Assembly: GCA_017656295.1 (NCBI GenBank)
Contig: JACDOC010000020.1
Span: forward strand, 1-55,523
Direction: 5' to 3'
DNA from: Bacillus sp. (in: firmicutes)
Lineage (GTDB): Bacteria; Bacillota; Bacilli; Bacillales; JACDOC01
Length of the DNA stretch: 55,523 nucleotides
Positions 47,158 through 55,523 of the stretch are shown here, piece by piece. The position numbers and the translations under genes were made by a program. How positions within the stretch are numbered: position 1 is the stretch's first letter; each line of letters begins with the position of its first letter. The notes below the pieces were generated by a model, which was not told the DNA's origin, made no database searches, and saw only the letters and a list, made by a program, of their open reading frames with translations.

Positions 47158-49599
47158 TTACGACACGGAACCAGTTGTTTCCGCTGTTCTCACGACAAAT
47201 TCCCCATTTTCAACATCGATTACCACATGTTGACCGGTAAGCACCGTTCCTTTTAACAACTCTTCAGAAAGACGGTCTTCCACATGTTTTTGAATGGCAC
47301 GACGGAGCGGGCGAGCACCGTATTCTAAATCAAACCCTTCTTCCGCTAATTTTTCTTTCGCCGCATCCGTGATTTCTAATTCAATGTTTTGCTCTTTTAA
47401 TCGTTTTGTTAATTGATTGGCCATCAGTGTGACGATTTGTTTTAAATGTTCTTTCTCAAGTGAATGGAAGACGATAATTTCGTCAATCCGGTTCAAGAAC
47501 TCAGGACGGAACGCTTTTTTCAGCTCTTCCATCACTTTTCCTTTCATATCATTATATTTTTGATTGTTATCTTGAATATTGAAGCCAACATATTTATTTC
47601 GTTTTAGCGCATCTGCACCAACGTTGGATGTCATAATGACAATCGTATTTCGGAAGTCAACCGTTCTACCTTTTGAATCCGTTAGGCGACCATCTTCTAG
47701 TACTTGAAGTAAAATATTGAACACATCTGGATGAGCTTTCTCGATTTCATCAAGTAAGACAACAGAATATGGCTTTCTACGCACTTTTTCGGTTAGCTGA
47801 CCGCCTTCTTCATATCCGACGTAACCAGGAGGTGAACCAACCAAGCGAGAAGTTGAATGTTTCTCCATGTACTCGGACATGTCAATCCGAATCATCGCAT
47901 CTTCATCACCAAACATTGCTTCCGCTAATGCACGAGCTAATTCTGTTTTACCAACCCCTGTTGGCCCCAAGAAGATAAAGGAACCGATTGGTCGCTTTGG
48001 ATCTTTTAATCCCGCGCGTGCCCGGCGAACAGCTTTCGCTACTGCTTTTACAGCCTCCTCTTGACCAATAACACGCGAATGTAAAATTTCCTCTAAATTC
48101 AATAATTTTTCTGTTTCTGTTTGAGCTAATTTCGATACTGGCACTCCTGTCCAGCTAGAGACAACGTTCGCAATATCTTCAACGGTTACTTCGTTATTTT
48201 CTTGTCCTTGTTTTTCTTTCCAAGATTTTTTCGTTTCTTCTAATTCTTCGCGTAATTTTTGTTCGGCATCTCGTAGTGAAGCCGCCTTTTCAAATTCTTG
48301 ACTTTGAACGGCTGCGTCTTTTTCTTTCCGAATTTCCTCTAACTTCGCTTCGAGCTCTTTTAAGTTTGGTGGTGTTGTAAAGGAACGTAAACGAACTTTG
48401 GAACCCGCTTCATCAATTAAGTCGATCGCTTTGTCTGGCAAGAAACGATCGGTAATGTAACGATCGGACAATTTAACCGCTGCTTCAATCGCTTCATCGG
48501 TAATGGATACGCGATGATGTGCTTCATAACGATCACGTAAGCCTTTTAAAATTTGGATAGACTCTTCAATAGTTGGTTCATCCACTTGAATCGGTTGGAA
48601 ACGGCGTTCAAGAGCAGCGTCTTTTTCGATATATTTGCGATATTCATCTAATGTTGTTGCTCCGATACATTGTAATTCGCCACGTGCTAGGGCTGGTTTT
48701 AAAATATTAGATGCATCAATGGCTCCTTCCGCACCACCAGCTCCAATTAACGTATGCAACTCATCAATGAATAAAATGATATTTCCCGCTTGACGAATTT
48801 CGTCCATCACTTTCTTTAAGCGATCTTCGAATTCCCCACGATATTTTGTACCAGCAACAACTGTACCCATATCAAGAACCATAACCCGTTTATCACGTAA
48901 CGTTTCTGGTACTTCATTATTGACAATTTGTTGGGCGAGTCCTTCAGCAATGGCTGTTTTACCGACACCAGGTTCACCAATTAACACCGGATTGTTTTTC
49001 GTACGGCGACTGAGCACTTCAATGACACGTTGAATCTCTTTACTACGCCCAATAACCGGGTCTAACCCACCTTCGCGAGCAATGGCAGTTAAGTCACGAG
49101 CAAGGCTATCTAGTGTCGGGGTATTCACATGAGAAGTCGTATTTCCGTGATGACCGCTTGCCTCATTGCTTCCGAGTAATTGTAACACTTGTTGACGAGC
49201 TTTATTCAGACTTACCCCTAAGTTACTTAGAACTCGAGCTGCTACTCCTTCTCCTTCACGAATTAATCCGAGTAGAATGTGCTCCGTTCCAACATAGGAA
49301 TGACCTAATTTACGTGCTTCATCCATGGATAACTCAATAACTTTCTTTGCTCGAGGGGTATAGTGAGTCGTTTGGGCTGAACTTTGTCCTGTCCCGATTA
49401 AATTTTCGACTTCTTTTTGTATTTTTTCTGGACTAAGACCTAAGCCGAACAACGCTTTTGCGGCAATACCTTCTCCTTCACGAACTAACCCGAGCAAAAT
49501 ATGTTCAGTCCCAATATTGCTATGACCTAAACGAATGGCTTCTTCTTGAGCTAATGCTAATACTTTTTGAGCTCTTTCAGTAAATCGACCAAACATCAT
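47158..49599 (-). CDS. clpC: ATP-dependent Clp protease ATPase subunit ClpC
   Basis: Hsp100 unfoldase that feeds ClpP and degrades proteins marked by arginine phosphorylation. Two Clp-N repeats (1-145), AAA1 with GEPGVGKT near 210, a coiled M-domain with a UVR motif ([17 protein letters not shown], about 420-437), AAA2 with GPTGVGKT near 545, and the C-terminal domain. 813 residues. McsB is its marking kinase, encoded just upstream. Confidence 0.98.
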   Translation of the reverse strand: MMFGRFTERAQKVLALAQEEAIRLGHSNIGTEHILLGLVREGEGIAAKALFGLGLSPEKIQKEVENLIGTGQSSAQTTHYTPRAKKVIELSMDEARKLGHSYVGTEHILLGLIREGEGVAARVLSNLGVSLNKARQQVLQLLGSNEASGHHGNTTSHVNTPTLDSLARDLTAIAREGGLDPVIGRSKEIQRVIEVLSRRTKNNPVLIGEPGVGKTAIAEGLAQQIVNNEVPETLRDKRVMVLDMGTVVAGTKYRGEFEDRLKKVMDEIRQAGNIILFIDELHTLIGAGGAEGAIDASNILKPALARGELQCIGATTLDEYRKYIEKDAALERRFQPIQVDEPTIEESIQILKGLRDRYEAHHRVSITDEAIEAAVKLSDRYITDRFLPDKAIDLIDEAGSKVRLRSFTTPPNLKELEAKLEEIRKEKDAAVQSQEFEKAASLRDAEQKLREELEETKKSWKEKQGQENNEVTVEDIANVVSSWTGVPVSKLAQTETEKLLNLEEILHSRVIGQEEAVKAVAKAVRRARAGLKDPKRPIGSFIFLGPTGVGKTELARALAEAMFGDEDAMIRIDMSEYMEKHSTSRLVGSPPGYVGYEEGGQLTEKVRRKPYSVVLLDEIEKAHPDVFNILLQVLEDGRLTDSKGRTVDFRNTIVIMTSNVGADALKRNKYVGFNIQDNNQKYNDMKGKVMEELKKAFRPEFLNRIDEIIVFHSLEKEHLKQIVTLMANQLTKRLKEQNIELEITDAAKEKLAEEGFDLEYGARPLRRAIQKHVEDRLSEELLKGTVLTGQHVVIDVENGEFVVRTAETTGSVS

Positions 49600-49622
49600 T
49601 AGACAACGACCTCCTATCTCAT

Positions 49623-50693
49623 TTATTTATTGATTTCTAATTGTAGTCTTTCCCGTATTAATGCCGCTCTACGTATATCTCGTTCTTCTGGTCGAAGCGG
49701 ACCACCTGCGTACTGTTGTAAAAAGTTCGGCTGAGTTAACACCATTAGCTCATTTAAAATATGTTTAGAAACATTTTTTATCATTCCCAAGTCAATGCCT
49801 AATCGTACATCAGACAGACATTTCGCTGCTTCTTTCGATTCGATAATTCGACTATGAGCTAAAACTCCATAAGAACGAAAGACACGGTCTTCTAACTGAA
49901 TCCCCGAAGTTTTGACAAGAGATTCTCTAGCTGCCTTTTCTTGCTCAATAATTTGCTTCACAATACCTGTTAGGTCCTCAACCATATCTTCTTCAGATTT
50001 TCCTAATGTAATCTGGTTGGAGATTTGAAAAATATTTCCTAACGCTTCTGTTCCTTCGCCATAAATACCACGGACAACTAATCCTAGTTGATTAAGAGCT
50101 GGAATAATTTTATTGATTTGTCTTGTTATTACTAGTCCTGGTAAATGGACCATCACTGATGCGCGTAAGCCTGTACCTACATTCGTTGGACAGCTCGTTA
50201 AGTACCCTTTTTCTTCATCATATGAGTAATCAACTTGTTCCTCTAGCCAATCGTCAATAATATTTGCATTTTTTAATGCTTGACCAAGCTGTAATCCAGG
50301 TAAAATACATTGTATGCGAATATGATCCTCTTCATTAATCATGACGCTAATATCTTCATCTTCTGATAAAATAACCGCCCCATACGGAGACTCTTCGGCT
50401 AAGTTAGGACTAATGAGATGCTTTTCCACTAATACCCGCTTTTGTAACGGTTGAAGCTCTTCCATTTTTAAAAGTTCAAAATTTTTAATCATACGTTTAT
50501 CGTAAGAGAGTAAAATGTTCGCCACTTGATTGACAACTTTTTCAGCTTCATCTTTGTTAAAAACAGTTGGGAACGAAACATCTTTTAAGTTTCTGGCTAA
50601 ACGAACTCTCGACGATAACACGATTTCTGATTCGGGTCCTTCTTTTCTCATCCATGAACTTACGGCTTGGTTAATAAAGTTTTCTAGAGACAT
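49623..50693 (-). CDS. mcsB: Protein-arginine kinase McsB
   Basis: Phosphorylates arginines, inactivating CtsR and tagging proteins for ClpCP. 356 residues with a phosphagen-kinase catalytic domain (about 20-250; [10 protein letters not shown] at the start, and the [18 protein letters not shown] cysteine loop). The C-terminal domain has a phospho-arginine pocket near [14 protein letters not shown] (about 336-349). 2 nt after mcsA. Confidence 0.97.
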   Translation of the reverse strand: MSLENFINQAVSSWMRKEGPESEIVLSSRVRLARNLKDVSFPTVFNKDEAEKVVNQVANILLSYDKRMIKNFELLKMEELQPLQKRVLVEKHLISPNLAEESPYGAVILSEDEDISVMINEEDHIRIQCILPGLQLGQALKNANIIDDWLEEQVDYSYDEEKGYLTSCPTNVGTGLRASVMVHLPGLVITRQINKIIPALNQLGLVVRGIYGEGTEALGNIFQISNQITLGKSEEDMVEDLTGIVKQIIEQEKAARESLVKTSGIQLEDRVFRSYGVLAHSRIIESKEAAKCLSDVRLGIDLGMIKNVSKHILNELMVLTQPNFLQQYAGGPLRPEERDIRRAALIRERLQLEINK

Positions 50694-50695
50694 CT

Positions 50696-51238
50696 TTATT
50701 CTCCTCCCTCTAATTGTTTTTCGAGAGAGCGAATTTCATCGCGAACGATTGCTGCTTTTTCAAATTCTTCCTTTGCAATTAGTTCATTCATTTGTCCTTT
50801 TAGTTGCTCAATCTTTTTCTTTATTTGAATGTTTCCACCAGAACGCTTTGGCACTTTTCCATGGTGGACAACATTGCCGCTATGCACCCGCTTTAACAAT
50901 GGATTTAAATGATGGCGAAATGCATCGTAGCACGAAGCACAACCAAATTTTCCTATTTTCAAAAATTGCTGAACTGTCATGTTACATCTTGGACACTGCA
51001 TGACATGTTCATGTTGAAATGGATCGTGCTTAGCTTGTTGAAAAACAGAATCTACATTAAAAAGCCCAGCAAGCAAATTGTTAAAGGAGAAATTTTGTGG
51101 CGAGAACATAAACATTTCCCCTTTTTCTTGGGCACATGTTTCGCACAGATGAAATTCTGTTTTTTCTCCGTTAATTATTTTTGTAAAATGGAGGGTTGCT
51201 GGTCTTTCATGGCATTCTTGACATAACATATAAGTCAC
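50696..51238 (-). CDS. mcsA: McsA, activator of the arginine kinase McsB
   Basis: 180 residues with two zinc-binding modules: CQECHERPA...CETC (about 6-35) and CPRC...CASC (about 81-105). A C-terminal UVR domain ([24 protein letters not shown], read in parts) follows. It stimulates McsB and helps control CtsR. Heat-shock operon position ctsR-mcsA-mcsB-clpC. Confidence 0.97.
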   Translation of the reverse strand: MTYMLCQECHERPATLHFTKIINGEKTEFHLCETCAQEKGEMFMFSPQNFSFNNLLAGLFNVDSVFQQAKHDPFQHEHVMQCPRCNMTVQQFLKIGKFGCASCYDAFRHHLNPLLKRVHSGNVVHHGKVPKRSGGNIQIKKKIEQLKGQMNELIAKEEFEKAAIVRDEIRSLEKQLEGGE

Positions 51239-51246
51239 CTCTCCAC

Positions 51247-51711
51247 TTAAGTTTTATATTTTAAAGTCGTTAACATCGCCTTCAGCATGCGAGCACGTAA
51301 CTCATCTCGATGCGGCAAATCAATATATAATACCGTTCGATCCATGATGCTCGACATAATTTTCGCTTCCCTTTCGGATATAACCCCTTCTTCCAACAAT
51401 CGATCAATCACATTAAGCGCACTTGACTGCGATATTCGATTCTTGACGAGTGACAGCAATTCGTCAATGAGATGGGCTTGGTCGTGAGTTTTCACTTTAA
51501 TGATTCGGATATAACCACCACCGCCACGTTTACTTTCAACGATATACCCTTTTTCAATGGTAAAACGCGTATTAATGACATAGTTAATTTGTGACGGGAC
51601 ACATTGAAACTTATCTGCAATTTCACTTCTTTTAATTTCAACAATTTCTTCTTTGCTTTTTTCTAAAACGCGTTTTAAGTATTTTTCAATGATGTCAGAA
51701 ATATTCCTCAC
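51247..51711 (-). CDS. ctsR: Heat-shock repressor CtsR
   Basis: Winged-helix repressor of clp genes. DNA-binding domain (1-75) includes IADKFQCVPSQINYVINTRF; the glycine-rich SKRGGGGYIRI loop is the heat-sensing wing. C-terminal dimerisation domain ends RDELRARMLKAML. GTG 51711 is preferred (GGAGG 6 nt upstream), giving 154 residues as in relatives. An operator for the protein overlaps its own promoter. Confidence 0.97.
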   Translation of the reverse strand: MRNISDIIEKYLKRVLEKSKEEIVEIKRSEIADKFQCVPSQINYVINTRFTIEKGYIVESKRGGGGYIRIIKVKTHDQAHLIDELLSLVKNRISQSSALNVIDRLLEEGVISEREAKIMSSIMDRTVLYIDLPHRDELRARMLKAMLTTLKYKT

Positions 51712-51732
51712 CAAACCCCTCCTTCCCTTGAC

Positions 51733-51749
51733 TTTGACTATCTTTGACT
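51733..51749 (-). promoter_or_regulatory. CtsR operator
   Basis: Direct heptad repeat AGTCAAA-GAT-AGTCAAA, matching the CtsR consensus of two RGTCAAA units with a 3-nt spacer. It lies just downstream of the -10, over the predicted start site. Confidence 0.93.
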
Positions 51750-51752
51750 ATA

Positions 51753-51781
51753 ATTATAATGATTGTTTCTACCTATGGCAA
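51753..51781 (-). promoter_or_regulatory. Sigma-A promoter of ctsR-mcsA-mcsB-clpC
   Basis: -35 TTGCCA (51776-51781), 17-nt spacer, -10 TATAAT (51753-51758), directly followed by the CtsR operator. Confidence 0.85.
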
Positions 51782-51854
51782 ATCATTTGCATTAGTATTA
51801 TTTCCAATGATATACGAATGAAAACATAGGATTCAGGGCGCATTTTTTACATCT

Positions 51855-51905
51855 AAAAAAAATCCCCTTGGTGTACATCATTCTTTCGATAACACCAAAG
51901 GGATT
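51855..51905 (-). terminator. Terminator after the LysM gene
   Basis: 14-nt arms (51861-51874 and 51892-51905) pair with a single G-U, followed on the minus strand by a run of Ts. It isolates the LysM gene from the ctsR promoter. Confidence 0.9.
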
Positions 51906-51910
51906 CTATT

Positions 51911-52780
51911 TTATATATGATATTCAATAAGTGCACCATTCGTAAATTTAATAATTAGCTCTTGTCCAGAAAGAGACTGATACGTTTCTGCTTGTCCGTA
52001 TGGCACTTTTAGAGACACCGCTTCATCGCCAATCATAAACTCCACCGTAAACGAATCAACTGCACCGATACAACGAGCGGAAATGACGTTGATATCCTTC
52101 TTTTTAATGGTCAATTTTTGACCAATTAAGACAAGGTCATGGTATAAGTTGTTATCTTTTTTCAATTGCTCAACAGTTACACCAAATCGCTTGGCAATTC
52201 CCCATAGCGTATCTCCCGCTACCACGGTATACGTTCCTTCTTCGTAATTCCATGCTTGAATCCGTAGTTGTTCTTCTTTTTTCAGAACTTCTTCATCATG
52301 ATATTCAAGAGGAAGTTCTAGTAATTGTCCAGGATATATCCGGTCATTTTTTAATCCGTTCGCCTTTTGTAATATTTCTACCGGTATCCCTGTCTGTTTA
52401 AAAATTCTCCAAAGAGTGTCCCCTTTTTGGACTTGGTAAACGTGACCGTTTTTGGCTAATGATTTGACGATCGATTCTTTTGGTACATAAAGATGTTGAC
52501 CGACATAAATCATATAGGAGGTTAAGTTGTTTATTTCCTTTAATTGTTTGACGGTCGTATCAAATTTTTTCGACAGTCGATAAAGTGTATCCCCTTTTTG
52601 GACACGATATACATCCGTTTGAGCAGCGGCTGATGAGTTATTAACTAACATGCTGCTAACAGAAATACTTGTTGCAAGAGCATATCCAACTATCGCCCGT
52701 TTTCGTTGTTTGTACTTCTTTTTACGCTCTTCGGCGATACGCTCTTTTCTTGATTTTGTAATTTTTTCTTTCATATCCAT
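51911..52780 (-). CDS. Secreted three-LysM cell-wall-binding protein
   Basis: 289 residues. A strongly basic N-terminal stretch (1-28) and a hydrophobic segment (29-46, ending near NNSSAAAQ) suggest a signal peptide or anchor. Three LysM domains follow at about 57-100, 114-157 and 183-226, which bind peptidoglycan. The C-terminal 60 residues have no motif I recognise, and no catalytic domain is seen. Start ATG 52780 or 52774 are both possible. Not in B. subtilis at this site; function unknown, possibly wall or spore-coat related. Confidence 0.85.
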   Translation of the reverse strand: MDMKEKITKSRKERIAEERKKKYKQRKRAIVGYALATSISVSSMLVNNSSAAAQTDVYRVQKGDTLYRLSKKFDTTVKQLKEINNLTSYMIYVGQHLYVPKESIVKSLAKNGHVYQVQKGDTLWRIFKQTGIPVEILQKANGLKNDRIYPGQLLELPLEYHDEEVLKKEEQLRIQAWNYEEGTYTVVAGDTLWGIAKRFGVTVEQLKKDNNLYHDLVLIGQKLTIKKKDINVISARCIGAVDSFTVEFMIGDEAVSLKVPYGQAETYQSLSGQELIIKFTNGALIEYHI

Positions 52781-52881
52781 AGTTCCCCCGCAATTCTACA
52801 ATATTCCTAACCAAATAGAACATTCGTGGGGAACATAAGTTTTAAGGTGTAATAGGGAGAAAAATAAATACTATTTCCTAT

Positions 52882-52910
52882 AAAAAAGAGCCTTGTATAG
52901 ACGAAAGGCT
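52882..52910 (-). terminator. Terminator after ilvE
   Basis: AGCCTT/AAGGCT stem (52889-52894 with 52905-52910), 10-nt loop, then C and six Ts on the minus strand. The rest of the gap to the LysM gene shows no promoter I could identify. Confidence 0.8.
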
Positions 52911-52946
52911 GATCTTATATAGACTTTTATCCTAAAACATAATTCA

Positions 52947-54020
52947 TTATTCAATAACCATCGTCCAGCCGAACCGATCCTGTTCTTTTCCGTACTGGAT
53001 ATTCGTGATGGTCTTGTAAATTCGTTCGGAAAGGTCACCTGTTTGACAATCGTTAATCAACATACGCTCGTTATTCCAATTTAACTCCCCAACTGGTGAA
53101 ATAACCGCCGCCGTTCCTGTTCCGAATACTTCCTCCAATTCACCATTGAGATATGCTTGGCGAATTTGTTTCATAGAAATACGCTCTTCTCTGACAGGAA
53201 CGCCCCAATCGTGTAACAATTCAATTACGGAGTCCCTCGTTACACCTGGTAAAATGCTTCCGTTTAATTTTGGTGTCCAAACTTCTCCATTGATTTTAAA
53301 AAAGATATTCATACTGCCGACTTCTTCAATGTATGTCTTCTCTTTCGCATCTAACCAAAGAACTTGATTGTATCCGAGTTGGGCGGCTTTTTGCTGGGCA
53401 AGAAGACTGGCTGCATAGTTACCAGACGTTTTTACATGACCGACTCCCCCTTCAACGGCACGAACAAATTCACTTTCTACATAAATTTTTATCGGAGACA
53501 GTTGGTCTCCATAGTAAGCTCCCACAGGCGATAAAATAATTAACAACGTATACGTTTTGGACGGCCGAACACCTAAATAAGGTTCCGTTGCAAAAATTAA
53601 TGGTCTGATGTATAAGGATGTCCCTTTTTCGGATGGAACCCAATCCTTTTCAATTTGAATTAATTGCTGCAAACCTTCTAAGACCAATTCTTCGTCAATC
53701 GACGGGATACACATCCGTCGACACGATTGATTCAGACGACGAATATTTTTCTCAGGACGAAATAATAAAATGTTTCCATTTTCTAACCGATAAGCTTTTA
53801 GCCCTTCAAAAATTGCTTGGCCGTAATGAAAAACTAAAGCTGAAGGTTCTAGCGTTAACGGTTCGTATGGGACAATTCGCGGGGAATGCCAACCATGCTC
53901 TGGATCATAGTCCATTCGAAACATATGGTCTGTAAAGTATTGACCAAACCCTAATGTAGATGCTTCTGGCTTCTCCTTCTTCACTTCTGCTTGCACAAAC
54001 TCGATTACTTGATTCATCAT
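52947..54020 (-). CDS. ilvE: Branched-chain amino acid aminotransferase
   Basis: PLP enzyme interconverting Val/Leu/Ile and their 2-keto acids. Lys197 in VKTSGNYA is the expected PLP lysine, and the EVGSMNIFF and GTGTAAVISPVG motifs of fold type IV are present. 357 residues, the BCAT-II type (YbgE/IlvK-like). ATG 54020 is preceded by GGAGAG. It stands between an rrn operon and the clpC region, and its T-box specifies valine. Confidence 0.95.
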   Translation of the reverse strand: MMNQVIEFVQAEVKKEKPEASTLGFGQYFTDHMFRMDYDPEHGWHSPRIVPYEPLTLEPSALVFHYGQAIFEGLKAYRLENGNILLFRPEKNIRRLNQSCRRMCIPSIDEELVLEGLQQLIQIEKDWVPSEKGTSLYIRPLIFATEPYLGVRPSKTYTLLIILSPVGAYYGDQLSPIKIYVESEFVRAVEGGVGHVKTSGNYAASLLAQQKAAQLGYNQVLWLDAKEKTYIEEVGSMNIFFKINGEVWTPKLNGSILPGVTRDSVIELLHDWGVPVREERISMKQIRQAYLNGELEEVFGTGTAAVISPVGELNWNNERMLINDCQTGDLSERIYKTITNIQYGKEQDRFGWTMVIE

Positions 54021-54093
54021 GCTGATCTCTCCATTCTCATTAGGATTTTTTTAGGTGAAAGAGCTATTCCATTTACTCTCTTTCCTATAGAGT

Positions 54094-54235
54094 AAACTTC
54101 CATCAGTAGGGCGTGTTTCATCCCAACTGATGGTTAGTTGAACCAATAGGGCCTTTACGGGTAGATAATCACCCACCTATCTTCTTTGTTCACTCAGGTT
54201 TTAGAGGTGGGGATCTTACTGGCCGTTAAGTGTCG
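54094..54235 (-). mobile_element. IS605/TnpB-type right-end relic (omega-RNA-like), no tnpB
   Basis: About 140 nt between the T-box terminator and ilvE. On the minus strand it has a short CTTA/TAAG inverted repeat (54215-54230), then a CCCACCT stem (54172-54178 with 54205-54212). It ends in a perfect 8-bp hairpin (54100-54107 with 54126-54133) whose loop contains GGATGAAACACGCCC-like sequence, followed by GGAAGTTT (54094-54101). This end pattern resembles, from memory, the 3' end of TnpB guide RNAs of IS200/IS605 elements in Bacillaceae. No nuclease or transposase reading frame is present. A further small hairpin follows at 54075-54093. Confidence 0.55.
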
Positions 54236-54244
54236 GACAAAAAC

Positions 54245-54545
54245 AAAAAACTCGCCTCGATTGATGCACATACTTGGCACATCAATTGCTGAGGCGAGAC
54301 TTCGCGGTACCACTCAACTTCTCTGCCATCCTCGCGGAAAGCAGACTCATGAAGTCAATGACTGACTTCTCTTGATAACGGAAGAACCGTTGCTTTATAC
54401 TTTGACCAATGTCATTTCTAAAGCAAAGCTCCAAGGTGACTTCGCTCGAGAGATAACGTCCATCCTTTCAGCCTACGGGATGGCTCTCTTTTCTCGTTAG
54501 AGCTCTCGGCTACTCTCCTTTTCATCACTGATCATATGTAATTTA
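54245..54545 (-). promoter_or_regulatory. T-box riboswitch, tRNA-Val, upstream of ilvE
   Basis: T-box sequence TGGTACCGCG (54303-54312), a long terminator stem (54251-54298) and six Ts (54245-54250). The Stem I loop reads GAA-GTC-ACC; the specifier at 54438-54440 is GUC, valine. Alignment with the cysteine T-box in this window puts the specifier at the same place, directly before ACC and GGAGC. This fits control of a branched-chain aminotransferase. Confidence 0.92.
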
Positions 54546-54563
54546 TTAGATGATTTTGAGAAG

Positions 54564-54592
54564 ATTGTAACCACTTTTACTAGTTTAGTCAA
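54564..54592 (-). promoter_or_regulatory. Sigma-A promoter of the ilvE T-box transcript
   Basis: -35 TTGACT (54587-54592), 17-nt spacer, -10 TACAAT (54564-54569). The region upstream (54600-54747) is A/T-rich and holds only a 7-bp palindrome ATTCGTC/GACGAAT at about 54711-54725; nothing else is seen. Confidence 0.8.
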
Positions 54593-54747
54593 TATATATT
54601 TTTGATTTTTAAAAATATTTTTTATAAGTTATGGTGCTATTGAAAATTGGGTGAGAATTGTTGATTTTTTGTTCGGTTTGGTAGTGTTTGTGCCGTTCAA
54701 TCAGTTTTTTTATTCGTCTGACGAATACTTCCTTTTAACCGATTTAC

Positions 54748-55523
<776 letters not shown>

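Noticed and set aside
50530-51003. 157-codon plus-strand frame across the mcsB/mcsA boundary
   Set aside because: Antisense to two well-supported genes; no family resemblance.
54711-54725. ATTCGTC/GACGAAT palindrome as rrn terminator
   Set aside because: On the minus strand it is followed by As, not Ts, and it lies about 700 nt from the 5S end.

Overview
The window is a stretch of chromosome from a Firmicute of the family Bacillaceae. The gene order closely matches the rrn - ctsR - clpC - sigH - rpoBC - S10/spc/alpha region of Bacillus subtilis and relatives. Every protein is Bacillus-like, Shine-Dalgarno sequences are strong (AGGAGG type), and T-box leaders and a CtsR operator are present. 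The protein sequences and the class C group II intron remnant point towards the Geobacillus/Anoxybacillus/Aeribacillus side of the family, but the genus cannot be fixed by eye. Every intact gene lies on the minus strand, so transcription runs from the right edge to the left. The only plus-strand gene is a broken intron reverse transcriptase.

Layout in transcription order (right to left). (1) 55417-55523: 3' part of a 5S rRNA, the end of an rrn operon. (2) 54748-55416: a 5'-truncated group II intron in the opposite orientation, directly abutting the 5S 3' end. (3) 54592-52882: promoter, valine-type T-box leader, an IS605/TnpB-like right-end (omega-RNA-like) relic, then ilvE and its terminator. 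(4) A three-LysM wall protein. (5) The stress operon ctsR-mcsA-mcsB-clpC-radA-disA behind a CtsR-controlled promoter. (6) yacL-ispD-ispF-gltX. (7) A cysteine T-box followed by cysE-cysS-mrnC-rlmB-rae1-sigH. (8) rpmG-secE-nusG. (9) rplK-rplA, then the L10 attenuator with rplJ-rplL, then a 16S methyltransferase. (10) rpoB-rpoC. (11) rplGB-rpsL-rpsG-fusA-tuf. (12) The S10-spc-alpha superoperon rpsJ to rplQ, behind two tandem sigma-A promoters. (13) ecfA1-ecfA2-ecfT-truA, ending where rplM would follow.

The genes are mostly the core of gene expression: RNA polymerase, about 30 ribosomal proteins, elongation factors, translocon subunits and rRNA/mRNA maturation enzymes. Added to these are aminoacyl-tRNA supply (gltX, cysS), isoprenoid synthesis (ispD, ispF), heat-shock proteolysis, c-di-AMP signalling and the energising module of an ECF vitamin transporter. 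Regulation is visible as sigma-A promoters with 17-18 bp spacers, two T-boxes with readable specifiers (UGC Cys, GUC Val), an L10 leader with complementary antiterminator/terminator segments, and several intrinsic terminators.

The least ordinary parts are the non-coding ones: the omega-RNA-like relic in the ilvE leader, the intron scar at the 5S gene, a large structured gap between rpsK and rpoA, a three-way-junction terminator between rplQ and ecfA1, and a hairpin that may shorten the nusG ribosome-binding spacer. No CRISPR array, prophage, tRNA gene or new protein system was seen.
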